A stretch of DNA of 64,000 bases from Prorocentrum cordatum (taxonomy: Eukaryota; Sar; Dinophyceae; Prorocentrales; Prorocentraceae): NCBI GenBank assembly GCA_963575745.1, contig CAUYUJ010015826.1:706017-770016 (forward strand), written 5' to 3'. Position 1 is the first letter of the stretch. Each line of letters begins with the position of its first letter. This document shows, piece by piece, positions 1-10,582 of the stretch. The translations under genes and the position numbers were made by a program. The notes under the pieces were generated by a model, which saw only the letters and a list, made by a program, of their open reading frames with translations, did no database searches and was not told the DNA's origin.

Positions 1-76
1 TTGCGGATGCACCATGCGGACGCTGCCGCTGGGGCCTTCGGTGGAGCTCCTTACGGGGTCACGAAACGTGTGAGGG
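1..76. repeat. Isolated unit of the ~88 bp satellite
   Basis: One copy of the satellite unit that forms the array at 690-1,690. It shares the GGAGCTCC core, then CACGAAACGTGTGAGGGGT. It stands about 600 bp before the main array, so the family is interspersed as well as tandem. No coding role is apparent. Confidence 0.75.
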
Positions 77-689
77 GTATTACGGTATGTCAAAACAGAG
101 ATATGCGTAGGGTAGAGACAGGGATGGGAGGAGGGAGGAAGGGGGAGGAGTGAGTAAGGAGACGCGGGGCGCTGCCTTTTCAAGACGAGGACCTAGTACC
201 ACTGGATGTTTAAGATCACGACACACTCCTTACTGAAGGACTCCTTACCCAGAATTCCTTACCGAAGTCAACCTGTTTCAAGGAATCCGTACGAAAAGCA
301 TCCCGAACAAGGATTGCGTACTACAGGTATGCTTACAAAGGACTTCTCATTGGATCCCTTACTAGAGGCATCCTTACCCAGGGTCCAGTTTCCAAGGCAT
401 TATTACTAGGGACATCCGAGAGCCCGAAAGGTCACGGTACTGAAGCAAGAGGGGGCTCATAGGGAGAGGACGGGTGAGTGACATGTTCGAAACCACGCCG
501 ACGCCAACACCAATAAACACGCGCCACCAAGAACAACCAAACAGCGACCTTGGCTAAGAACCCAATCCCTATGTTGACGCGTGGCGTCTAGGTGCAGGAC
601 CGCTCAATGCGCATGAACATACTGACGGATTTGCGGTACCCCTCAACGTTTCAACAGAGAACGCACGGCCACACTCAACTTAGAGGGGC
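77..689. other. No gene seen; degenerate CCTTAC-type repeats
   Basis: No credible gene. Between 206 and 410 there are loosely repeated words around TCCTTAC and GTACTACAGG at about 19-30 base spacing, which give a 67-codon open frame with no protein-like features. The rest is unremarkable. Confidence 0.4.
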
Positions 690-1690
690 GAAGCGAAATG
701 GGCGAGGCGACATCATGCGGACGCAGCCGCTGGGGCTTTCGGTGGAGCTCCCTGTAGTGCCACGGAACGTGTGAGAGGTGTGCCGAAATGGGGCAGGGCC
801 GCATGCGACCGCAGCCACTGGGGCATCCGCTGGAGATCCCATGAGATCCCCATGGAGCCACGAAGCGTGTGAAGGGTCTGCCGAAGTGGGGAGGGTCACC
901 ATGTGAATCCAACCACTGGCGCTCTTGGTGGAGCTACCCATGCGGCCACGAAGCGCGTGACGGGTGTGCCGAAATGCGACAGGGCACCATGTGAACCCAG
1001 CCACGGGAGCTTTCGGTGGAGCTCCTTGTGGGGCAACGAAACGTGTGATGGCGGTGCCGAAGTGTGGCGGGCCACCATGTGAACCAAGCCACGAGGGCCT
1101 TCGGTGGAGCTCCTTGCGGCCACGAAACGTGTGAGGGGTGAGCCGGCATATGGCCAATCACCGTGAGACAGCAGCCACCTGGGCCTCTGGTGCAGCTCCC
1201 TGTGGGGCCACGAAACGTGTGAGGGGTGTGCCGAAGTGGGTCGGGTAACCATGCGAACCAAACCACTATCGCTTTCGGTGCAGCTCCTTATGGGCCACGA
1301 AACGTGTGAGAGGTGTGCCGACATGGGGCGGGTCACCACGTGAATCCAACCACTGGCGACTTCGGTGGAGCTCCCTATGGGGCCACGAAGCTTGTGTGGG
1401 GTGTGCGGACTTGGGTGCGGGTACGCATGGTGGACGTTGCCGCTCGGTCCTTCGGAGGAGTTCCCCATAGGGCCACGGAGCGTGCGGGCGTTCTCGGTGG
1501 AGCTCCCTATGTGGCAACAGAACGTGTGAGCGGTGTGCCCAAAGAGCTTCTTGCGGGGCCACGCAGCGTGTGAGGGGTTTGCCGAAATGTGGCGGGTCAC
1601 CATGTGAACGCAGCCACTGGGGCCTTCGGTGGAGCTCCCTTTGTGGCCACGAAGCGTGTGATAGGTGTGCCGACCTGGCGATGATAATGA
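690..1690. repeat. Tandem satellite, ~87-91 bp unit, about 11 copies
   Basis: Each unit carries a GGAGCTCC(C/T) core, then GGGGCCACGAAACGTGTGAG, GGTGTGCCGAAATG, a GTCACCATGTGAAC-like stretch and GCCACTGGGGCTTTCGG. Cores lie near 744, 830, 930, 1,017, 1,105, 1,191, 1,280, 1,368, 1,455, 1,498 and 1,631. The unit length varies and is not a multiple of three, so the long minus-strand frames across it are not proteins. The same family recurs at 28,475-28,740. Confidence 0.85.
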
Positions 1691-1795
1691 TTGTGGTAAC
1701 GAGTATGAAGATGGATGATGCCAAAGAAAACTATGATGACGACGACGACGACGAGGAGGAGGAGGAGGAGGAGGATGAGGAGGAGGAGGAGGATG

Positions 1796-1876
<81 letters not shown>

Positions 1877-1920
1877 GCGACAAGGATGACAAGGATGAGG
1901 AAGAAGAGGAGAGGAGGGGC
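1690..1920. repeat. (GAC)n/(GAG)n/(GAT)n compound microsatellite
   Basis: A GAC run, GAG-rich blocks and then about 27 GAT triplets (1,795-1,875), followed by degenerate GAG/GAT. It follows the satellite array directly. The Asp/Glu and poly-Met frames over it are low-complexity artefacts. Confidence 0.9.
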
Positions 1921-2261
1921 ATGAGGAGAGGTGGGGTTTGTTCGTCTTCTCCTGTCCAGGGGCCGAGGATCCCCGGGGCCGCCGTTCTAGCGCGGCCCGC
2001 GCGGACCGTGCCGCGGCCCTCCGCGCCCTGGCGCGGCGAGACGCCGCCGCGGCGAGAAAGGCAGAGGTGGGGTTGGGGATAGAGCTGCCCGTCGCCGTCG
2101 CCATGCCGCGCCCCGAGAGGCGCCCTGCGGGACGCTCGCGACGCCTCGGCCGGGGGCCTCGCTGCGCCACCCGCGGTCGGCCAGGGGGGGGGCGGCGCGC
2201 AGCTCTCGCGGCCTCGGAGGGCTCGGGTCCTGACCCGTCGAGCCTGCTGCTCTCCGCTTGT
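1921..2261. other. GC-rich stretch, no gene seen
   Basis: Very GC-rich sequence between two trinucleotide arrays. Frames are open on both strands because stop codons are rare at this composition. No motif or splice pattern stands out. Confidence 0.4.
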
Positions 2262-2753
2262 CCTCGTCCGTTGCCATCATCACCATCAACCTCATCCTCC
2301 TCACGGCCATCCTCATCCTCACCACCATCATCACCCTCACACCACCATCATCACCAGTAGCAGCATCACCATCACCATCACCATCATCACCATCATCACC
2401 ATCGTCGTCGTTATCGCCATCCTCATCACCATCAGCACCATCACCTTCATCATCCCCAGTCATCATTACAACCGTTGTTATTAATGTCATCATTATTGAT
2501 AACATTATTATCCTTATTATTTATAGTCGCCGCCATCAACACCACCATCATCATCACCAGCCCCACCGCCATCACCATCGTTACCATCATCACCACAGTC
2601 ACCACCACCATCATCATTATCACTACCAACCACCATCACCATCACCACCATCACCACCATCACCACCATCATCATAGTCACAATCGTCGTCCTCGGCGTC
2701 GCCGTCATCTTCATCATCGCCATCGTCATCCACATCACCGTTATCATCGCCAC

Positions 2754-2788
<35 letters not shown>

Positions 2789-2888
2789 CCATCGTCATCA
2801 TCACCATCACTATCACCATCGTCATCATCATCACCACCATCATCATCATCATCACCATCATCATCATCAGCAGCATCATCATCATTCT
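2262..2888. repeat. (CAT/CAC)n microsatellite field
   Basis: About 630 bases of imperfect CAT, CAC and CGT triplets with a short AT-rich break near 2,460-2,530. It yields poly-His, poly-Ile/Ser and poly-Asp frames that are not genes. Confidence 0.9.
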
Positions 2889-2893
2889 CGCCA

Positions 2894-2915
2894 TCCGTGG
2901 CCATTTTGGCTCATG
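2894..2915 (+). other. Fossil dinoflagellate spliced-leader sequence
   Basis: TCCGTGGCCATTTTGGCTCA followed by TG. The conserved dinoflagellate spliced leader (DinoSL) is 22 nt, with the core CCGTAGCCATTTTGGCTCA and then AG. Two bases differ (A to G at the fifth, A to T near the end). Genomic copies of this kind are known to arise when trans-spliced mRNA is reverse-transcribed and reinserted. No SL-RNA gene features (downstream GT donor, intron, Sm site) are seen, so this is read as a retroposition scar. Confidence 0.72.
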
Positions 2916-3439
2916 GGGCCTGCTCCTTATTTGCCCAACCTCTCTCGAAGAGCCTGGCGGCCAAGGGCGGGCCGCGGCCGTGCCGTCTGGCCCTCGGCGG
3001 CCGCTTCTCCTTGCTCCCGTTCCCGTCTCGCCTCCCGCCATGGCGGAGATGCGCCAAGCCATGCCATGGAATGGTACATCCCGAGTGCCCACATGATGTT
3101 CCGACCTACTTTGGCCTTGACCACCAGAAAGAATTTCGAGCACCAAGATAGTACCGAAATTGGAGGGTGTTCACCATTCGGAGGCGATGCTCGGTCGACA
3201 CTACTTCGATACTTTTCTGGGTGCTCGAAATCATGCCTGGGATGTGGTCCTGAAGTGCGATGGGGGCAACGTAAAACGTACACATCAGTCCAGTCAGGAA
3301 CGAGGCGAGCGCGGGCTGGTCCGACAGTCCGCCTTCTCCAGGCACGAGCACGATCGCCTCCAACCGGATTGCCGCTTTCGCGCAATGTGGATTCGCTCAC
3401 CCAGCAGTTTGATTGAGATTACCCCGCAAATTTCGGATT
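2916..3439. other. Unassigned sequence after the spliced-leader relic
   Basis: If the relic marks a retroposed mRNA, this stretch would be its 5' part. Frames are open but broken and I recognise no domain. Confidence 0.3.
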
Positions 3440-4960
3440 TCGAGGGCCAACCAAGCGTTGCAGGCTGAGCAGAATCATCAAATTCACGAGCAGCTCCTGC
3501 AGATCTCGCGAAGTAGACCGTGGACAACATCGCAAATATTCGTGCTATCCAGGAACAGGCCCTTTTGCAGACCATTCATGATCGCGAGATTGCTGAGAAG
3601 GAGATGAGGAAGGAAGTGATGGGGCCATCGGTGCGACGAAGGAGGAGCTTGCGGCGTTGAGGGAGGCGCAGATCGGAGGCGCGGGCGCCCCCGCGGTTGG
3701 AACTGCAACTCCTGGTGATGGCGAGCATACAGGGCGGCAGATTCGGCGCCGCATCGAGCTAGGTGGCGTTGGCAACCTTTCTCGTCTTGCAGTCCTGGGA
3801 TTTCCGTCGCCCACTTCTGGAAGCTGTTTTTCGCCAGGCTGTCGCCCCGATCGCGGACAACAGCGCGCTGGCCAGCGACGCCCCGTGCATCCAGATGAAG
3901 GCTTTCAGTTGTTGCAAGAATGCGTTGGTCGAGATCCTGGGCGCTCGTGGCTTCTACCTTCCGCGCGAAGTGCATGTCTGAGGGGCCGCTTACCTTTCCT
4001 GATCCTCAGGGCGGGGTGGATTTCGAATTCCGCGCCCGCCGCGACTTCCCTCAGTCGTCTCGCAAGTTGTTCCGCTATCTGGGGAAGGCGAGGCAGGCGG
4101 CGCGGATCTTCGGTCAAGAGCGCGTCTGATCGACAGGGCTCGGTTGGTCGACTTATGTGACCAAGGGTACCATTCTTGTTCCTGTCGTGAAGATCTCGAT
4201 TGTTGCCGATGGCCCTTCGGCTGGAAGTGCGAACGCGTTGGTGGGCGCCGCAGGTTTGGCCGAGATCGAGGACGAAGCGCACGCGTCTCGTTTCGCCCCT
4301 CTCGGCGAGCGCAAAAGCTGTCTTGAAGGAGGGGGCTCGACTGGATTCGTTCTGAGGCTTTGGCGTCTGCGAGCCGAGCTGGGCCCCCATCTCCTGGGGG
4401 ATGGCGATGCTTGTATGTCCATTGACGCAGCGCCGCAATGTCCCGCCCTTGCTGGCGAGTTGGCCATGTTAGTTCACGAAATGCACACAGGTGCATCATG
4501 GGCGTTCCAAGAAAGATAGGGCAGCTGGAGGAGTTGCCACCTTTGCCACCGGGACTCTTGTCGCTTCGTTCCCGAAAGAGGTTTATGTTGAGGCGGTGGA
4601 AGGGGGGTTATCATGCTGCGTTGCTTGGGGCCTGTGGGGGACCTCGCGATTGCAAATGCGCATGCGCCTGAAGCGCGCGATCATATTCGCGTGTATGAGT
4701 TGCACGGGAAGAAGATTATGGATGCGCCGCCCGCTGCAGATCACCGCTTGGCATTGGTAGCGCGTGACTGGAATGTTGCCCCGATGGAAGATGGGGAGTT
4801 TCTTGCGGAGGGCGAGGTCGGCCCTGGGAATCGAGTGCAGCTTGGCGCCTTTTCGCGAGCGTTACGGCCCGTGGCGTGGAATTTGTCAGCCTGGCCCCGC
4901 TCGCGGGGACATCGGCGGCCGCGGCGGCCTTTCGGCGCCCGAGCATCGCCCGCAAAATAT
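3440..4960 (+). pseudogene. Decayed LINE-like ORF with AP-endonuclease-like fragment
   Basis: Coding texture survives in pieces that change frame. Near 3,470-3,640 a Gln/Glu-rich helical stretch reads VDNIANIRAIQEQALLQ. From 3,650 to 4,130 a second piece contains GRQIRRRIELGG and GGVDFEFRARRDFPQSSRK. From 4,500 to 4,900, pieces reading GVATFATGTLVASF, GDLAIANAHAPEARDHI and LALVARDWNVAPMEDG have the order and spacing of an endonuclease/exonuclease/phosphatase (EEP) domain as found in LINE proteins: a beta strand, N-A-H, then D-W-N-x-x-P. At least three frame changes and several stops show it is dead. The assignment rests on motif order only. It may be the body of the retroposed transcript beginning at the spliced-leader relic. 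Confidence 0.5.
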
Positions 4961-5769
4961 TGGCCCCCTAAGCGTTCAGAGCGCAACCCTTCGCGCGCGC
5001 CCCTGCCCCCCCCCGCCCCGCCCCACCCCGCTCCCCGCCCCCCGTCATCCAGCAATCTCCCGCGATGCGCGCGCGACCCATGCGCTCATGCAGCCCGAGA
5101 TCAGGGCCCTCATTAGCCCGGCCAGGGCTAGGATGCCAAAGGCGACGCGACCCACGACGACACAGGGCACAGCGCAGTTCACCGCGGCACAACGCAGCTG
5201 AACTCAGCCCCTTCGCACAACATCGCAGCCGCTGGCACGCGCGTTGCGACCGACAGCTTCCGCGCTGCACTTGCCCGCCGCCCAGTCAGGTGTATTGAGC
5301 GCGTTTCGATGTTCCGCATTTTAATATTGCATTCCGCTCTGGGCCCGGGTCGACTGCCTCGAGCCGAGTTGCCGACCATGTCCTTGGTTTGGCCGCCGCG
5401 GTCCGCGGCGCGCCCCCGCGGCCCGGGGGCCCCGACGTCTTCTCGAGACATTTCTCCGCTCAGGGCCGCGATGAGTTCGCCTTGCCGGATCGCGCCGAGC
5501 GGGGGGCTCGCGCAAGTTGTCCGCGCGAGAGTCAAGGCTGGCTCGCCGCCGCATCTCCGCGTGGGCCTTGTCCAGCAGCGGTCCGGAGGCCCAGGCCCCG
5601 GGGCGGCGCGGGCCCCCCGAGGGCGGAAACGCGGCGGTGCGTCCGCGGGCGGCAGGGCCCCGACGGGGAATGTTTGTCCGTTCGCGCCTCCGCCCCCCGG
5701 TCGGAGAATGCCGCGGCCGCTCTCGGCCCCCCAGTCGCGTCGGCTCAGCGAAGTGGTGCTTGTATTTGG
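4961..5769. other. GC-rich stretch, no gene seen
   Basis: C-rich then mixed GC-rich sequence with long but featureless open frames on both strands. No domain, no clear exon border. Confidence 0.35.
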
Positions 5770-6205
5770 CGGGCGTCGTGAAGGTGCCCTCGCGGATGTT
5801 GAAGGATTTGGCGAGAGTGCCTCGCCGATTTTGGTGGCGCGCTGGGTTCCCGGGTCCCCTGTTCCCGGTTCACGGGTTCTTGGTCATTGGTTCCGGGCTG
5901 GTGGTTCATTACCCATCTCATTATCGAGTTCATTATACGGATCTCATTGGTTCCGGGTTCCCGGGTTCCTGATCATTGGTTCCAGGCCGATGGTTAATTA
6001 TCGATTTCGCTACCGATCTCAATGTCGAGTTCATTATCCGGATATCATTCAACGTTCCCCGGTTAGTGCTTGCACTGAAGGGGTCCTCGCGGATGTTCCC
6101 CAATCAGCGCTTGCACTGAAGGGGTCCTCGCGCATGTTGAAGGATCTGGCGAAAGTGCCCCGCCGATGTTTATCGCACGCTGGGTTCCCAAGTTCACGGT
6201 TCCGG
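5770..6205 (+). repeat. Diverged direct repeat with GGTTCC-rich spacers
   Basis: A ~110 bp segment containing GGTGCCCTCGCGGATGTTGA, GGCGAGAGTGCCTCGCCGA and CGCGCTGGGTTCC at 5,772-5,880 returns at about 6,085-6,205 in diverged form. Between them are repeated words such as CATTGGTTCCGGG and GAGTTCATTATCCGG. No coding role is visible. Confidence 0.65.
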
Positions 6206-6262
6206 GTTCCGGGCCGATTTCGGAGGACGGCGAGGTTCCCCGGTTCTTTGTCGACTTTCTTA

Positions 6263-6510
6263 TCGATCGGTCTCACCATCGATCTCATTATCGACTCCTC
6301 GATCGATCTCACCATCGATCTCACCATCGATATCACTATCAATCACACAAGCGATCTCACTAGAGATCGCATGAACGATCTCGCGATCGATCCCACGATC
6401 GATCTCATTGAGTCGATTTCACATTCGGTCTCACGATCGACGTTACGATCGTCCTCACTTGCGATTACACTATTGATCTCATGGTCGATCTCACAATCGA
6501 TCTCAAGACC
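6263..6510 (+). repeat. Degenerate ~12 bp tandem repeat (ATCGATCTCACC)
   Basis: About 20 imperfect copies of a 10-14 bp word based on ATCGATCTCACC. Phase drifts, so the isoleucine/aspartate-rich frame is incidental. Confidence 0.75.
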
Positions 6511-8562
6511 CATAGTGTCAATTTTCAAAATTTCCGAATCATCCACTGAGTGGGTTTTCTGAGGTGTAATTTTCGCTCGAGAGCACTCGCGCGCGTTGGC
6601 GGAGCGACAAGATGTCCGCGGAACGACGTCAGGTTCTCGTTTAAGGCGCCAGGCAGTTGAACGAATTTCTCGCCCCTTGCCGCGGTTTGAACGATGCCCC
6701 CACGGTGGCGAATGGACCTGGCTGAGTGGCATAGCGCCGCAGGTTTCGCGAAGATTCCCTTCGGGCCCCGCCTGCCCTGCAACCGCAATTCTGTCTACTG
6801 CCGAGAAACCCCAGCTATGACCAGGGTAGACGATCTCATCGTTTCGGGCCAAGGCCCCGCGTCGGCGCCATCGACGCCCGCCGTGTGCGAGCGCTTACAT
6901 TCGGGGAACAGGAAAGAACAGGGATCTGAGTGCGTTGGGGGGGCGCCCGACTCAATGCGCGGGTCGAATCGCCGCGGGCCAGGAGACATTCTCTCGGGAA
7001 CCAGCGTCGCGATTATACACGCGGGCAAGCCCGGGAAATCAGAACTGACCGACCCCTCCCTCGCCCGCGAGGAGATATCGATTTGTCGCACCGCGGCTGC
7101 ACAAGGGCAATTGATGGCCCGAGAAAGCAGGCTGCATGTCGACGGCAGCGCGTGTGTCTCTTTGCCTCTTCATTGCCGCAGCCCGTTGTCCTTTGCGTTC
7201 TGGTCCCGCCCAACGTGCGCAGATCTTTGACGTGCGCGAGTAGATGGAAGCTGACCGTCGAGTCTTTTTGTTTTTTGGGGGGAGTCTCCCGTCCGCCAAT
7301 TGGCAGCAACCGGTTCAGGTTTTGTCCATGCAGGGTCCGCCCTGGCGAAGGAACATTTACTTTTCAAAAGGGGGCTCGGTCGTTCCTTTGGTATGCATGC
7401 GTTCCGCTACCTTTTGGGCGGCGAGCCCCCTCTGGTGTTCCTTCGGACTTCGTAGGCTTACTTGGAGCAAAAGGGGCCTCGCTCCTTATTAATCGTTCCT
7501 TAGGTCAGGCGGGATCCTGTAGTTGATGCGAAAGGAGACTTCGACCATATCTCCCTACAGTGCGCCGGGCCCTGCGCGGACCGCCCCCGCGCTAGAGATT
7601 TTGCAGTTTGCGATGTTCGCTCATCTCTATCCCAGGTTCGGCTGGCGCCCCATGCCCGCGCGCTTGCGGACCCCCTCGACAAATGAAATCCTCCCCAGGG
7701 GGCCTGGCTCTGCACGACTTCCTTTGCTGAGGAACCCTCGCCCAGCCAGATGTGCACGGACGCCTATAACGACAAGTCGCCCAATAGTTGTCTTAAGAGT
7801 CGCCTTCGGGGAGCAACTCGTATAACTCTATATCAGGCTGATCAGGAGGAGACTTGATCACGAATGTCGACGAGAACCAATGAGATAATCTGGAAGGAAT
7901 GATGGAGGTAGAGGAGATCAATGTTGTGGGCTTGTGGGTCAGCTGACGGTAATAGGTTTCAGTCAGTCATGATCCACGATGCGTTTCTTCACCCGCTGCG
8001 CAGTGCATTTGGTGCCGAAGCCGTCGCCCGCGACGAAGCTTCGAGGCAAGTGGCCAGGCTCTGCTTTGAGTTCCCGAGCACAAACATCTGCAGTTTGGGC
8101 TGCTTGCGCCGCGCCAGAAATAAAACAAAGGAGGTCCAGGAAAAAAGAGCGGAGGCTCGGAGGACGAATGGGAGGGTGGAGGGCGAGGAGGAGGGGCGCG
8201 GACCTCCGCTGATTCGGATTGAGGGCGCCATCGTGGCTGACAAGAGGATGCAGCAGGATGGACGGCGGGCAGGCGGCAGGCGGGTGGACTTTCCCCACCC
8301 GGCAAGCAGGGGTTGTTGTGCCTCTGAGTCGCCCACCTGCCAGCCCTGCACACCCCGGCCGTCAGGCCCCAAGGATCCCCTTTTCATCCCTGAGCGTTCG
8401 CGGCTCCCCAGCCCAGCAAAAGGTGGTTACCCGGCCCAGAAGATGTTTGAGTGTCCTTGGGTATCCCGCTTCGCCTGGCCTTGCCAGGGCGGCGTCGCGC
8501 CGCCCAGCCGTCCATGGAAGCGGAGGAGGTGGGGCAGCCAGGGGAGGCGAAGCAGGAGTAGG
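6511..8562. other. No recognised gene
   Basis: Mixed composition with short open pieces. A plus-strand stretch at about 7,305-7,450 reads like protein (it includes AKEHLLFKRGLGRSFGMHA) but ends at a stop and matches nothing I can name. It could be decayed mobile-element coding sequence. The G/A-rich stretch from 8,100 to 8,280 carries no signal I can identify. Confidence 0.35.
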
Positions 8563-8565
8563 GAC

Positions 8566-8790
8566 CAGTGTAAACATAAGACGTGTCAGCGATGCTGGAT
8601 TCAACCTTCTTTCCAAACTCTTTGACCTCATGTCCCTGCAAGATTTCATGCTCATCGTGGGAAGCGCCCCATTGAAAGACAACAGTCGGACAACGGTCAA
8701 TCGTGCAAAACGCATTCATTATGATTTCAGCGCCGCGAATCAACGTGACGGTTGCGTCCTGCAAATCTTGAATATGCCATGAAAACGTTT
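8566..8790 (-). CDS. Possible minus-strand exon ending ...DTSYVYTG
   Basis: The minus strand stays open with protein-like texture, including DATVTLIRGAEIIMNAF, TVVFQWGASHDEHEILQGHE and IADTSYVYTG, followed by GTCC that could be a splice donor. The end resembles the minus-strand frame at 63,310-63,480 (IIDDSWIYTG, then GT) in both DNA and peptide. I do not recognise the family. The exon's other end is uncertain. The similarity between two loci on opposite sides of the RT/47 kb unit is the main support. Confidence 0.35.
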
Positions 8791-8822
8791 CCGAGGACGT
8801 GAAACAGCCATAATGTCGTAAG

Positions 8823-9065
8823 ACGAGTGCGCGTGGCGCCACGCTTGAACCACATGTTGAAAATAAATTGGCCTCCATTCTTGAAAGGGCTGAGAACTTT
8901 CAAAGCGAGTGCGCGCGGCGCTAAGCGATAACCACATTTTGAAACGACACGCCCTACATTCTCGAAGCTGCTGCAAAATGTTGAGACGAATGCGCGCGGC
9001 GCTAAGGCGAGAGCTATTTTTTTTGAAAATGACACGCCTTCCATCCTAAATGAATATGTTGGAAA
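8823..9065. repeat. Three tandem ~85 bp units
   Basis: Three units each begin GACGAGTGCGCG(T/C)GGCGC or a close variant (about 8,823, 8,900 and 8,982), followed by an AT-richer stretch with TTGAAA and CATTCT. Divergence is substantial. The repeated GAGTGCGCGCGGCGCTAA word is the most conserved part. Confidence 0.75.
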
Positions 9066-9700
9066 TGTCGAGCTTTAGAATCAGAAATTGTAAGGACGTC
9101 CCAGGCGAAACGCCCGGCCCTTCCTACCGACATTTCTTGGGGTGCGACAGGGAGGAGTTACCCATTACATGAGCAAAAAAGACGACGGACAAGAAGGAGA
9201 GAGGAAACCCATCAGGACGACGAAGACAAGGACGAGGATGCTGACGCGGAGGCATGGACGGAGGAGGGGGAGGAAGCGACGACGACGATAGGGAGAAGGA
9301 GGGTTGAGTAAGTCAGCGAGCGGGCGAACGAGTGAAAGCAGGATGGAGGGGGGAGGGACGGGGGAGGGACGGAAGGATCAGTTGAGCAAAATCCAGGCCG
9401 AATGGTTACCAAGGGAGCGGACCCTGTATGTTCCCTGGTAATGGGGGAGGCAGGGATGATGGACGAAGGAGGAGCGATGCCAGGGAGGAATGGGGAGGGC
9501 ACGGCGGGAGGAGACGAGGTGCGTGGGGGTGGGGGACAGAAGAGGATGGACGGGCCAGCATGGCAGCGAAACAGCGGCGCCCAGGAAGCCGAGGAGGCGG
9601 TGGAGTGGATCGGGACAACGTCCCGGTTGTCCCTTCTCTTTGTGCGTTCCACAGGTGCCCGACCCGTGTTGGGCGCCGGCGTCGCTGGAGTAGGGACAGC
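9066..9700. other. No gene seen; G/A-rich on the plus strand
   Basis: Purine-rich plus strand with many GGAGG words. Open frames are of low complexity or lack protein texture. Confidence 0.4.
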
Positions 9701-9705
9701 AGGAT

Positions 9706-9902
9706 GTCGGGTCGGGCGAAAGGGGGGGATTGGGAAAGGGGGGGTTACGAAATTTGCTGCATGCAGCTGGTTTCGGCCTCACCGAGGGGCCAATTCCTTG
9801 ATACATGGCCGCTCCCAGCGCCGGGAGGCGCCGGGAAAATCAGCTACGTGAGCTGATTCTCAAACCCCCCCTTTGCTATCCCCCCCTTTCGCCCGACCCG
9901 AG
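9706..9902. repeat. ~40 bp imperfect inverted repeat before the RT element
   Basis: GTCGGGCGAAAGGGGGG with a G-run at 9,706-9,750 is matched in reverse complement by CCCCCCTTTCGCCCGAC at 9,861-9,902. The loop is about 110 bp and holds a smaller AATCAGCT/AGCTGATT hairpin (9,838-9,857). It could be a structured 5' end of the RT element or an independent foldback. Confidence 0.65.
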
Positions 9903-10448
9903 GATGGTCGGGCGGACGGCAGCGGGGGTGCAATAAGCATAGGGGGAGCGAGGAATACAGAGAAGCAGCCCTGGACGGGGCCCTGCACCGCCCCCGAGCT
10001 GCCACCGCGGGCCCGAGAAGCACTCGAGAGGTGCCCTCCTATCCCCCGCACGTTGGCTGCTTCCCGTGGGCGAACTCCCGAGAAGGGGGAGAGGCAAGGG
10101 CGCCCTCGAGGGTGCGAAGTTATTCGCGCTTCGCGGTTCGGCTCCGATGCCTCCTCATCCTCCCTTTCTCCCCTGGGAGGCGGCGCGAGAGCGCGAAGCT
10201 TTTCGCGCTTCGTGCAGCGCCAACAGCGCGAAGTGGGGAGCTCTTGGAGAGGACAGAAGGGGGCCGTGGGCAGGCGACGCTGCGGCCACAGCAGACCCCG
10301 CTCTCCCCCACCGCCGCGGAGCTCCTCGAGGAGCTCCGGCGGCACTCGGACGCCCTGGGCCTCCTGCCGCGCGTGCTGCAGGACCCCCGTCCCCTCGAGC
10401 GTGCGGCCCTCTACCCGCTCGGCCGGCCAGCAGCGCTCTCCGGAGACC

Positions 10449-10582
10449 ACAGGAGGAGGAGGAGGAGGAGGCGGAGGAGGAGGAGGCGGAGGGGGAGGAG
10501 GAGGAGGAGGAGGAGGAGGAGGCGGAGGAGGAGGAGGCGGAGGGGGAGGAGGAGGAGGAGGAGGAGGAGGAGGAGGAGGATC
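10449..10582 (+). repeat. (GGA)n with GGC interruptions
   Basis: Imperfect GGA array inside the 5' part of the RT element. It gives poly-Gly, poly-Glu or poly-Arg depending on frame. Whether it belongs to the coding sequence or expanded after decay cannot be told. Confidence 0.85.

Noticed and set aside
896-2170. 424-codon minus-strand frame over the satellite and microsatellite
   Set aside because: The frame crosses satellite units whose period is not a multiple of three and a pure GAT array; the peptide is repeat translation and poly-His.
2262-2888. His-rich protein from the CAT field
   Set aside because: Low-complexity microsatellite with equivalent poly-Ile/Ser and poly-Asp frames on the other phases and strand.
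2894-2915. Functional spliced-leader RNA gene
   Set aside because: No GT donor directly after the leader, no Sm site and two substitutions; better read as a retroposed relic.
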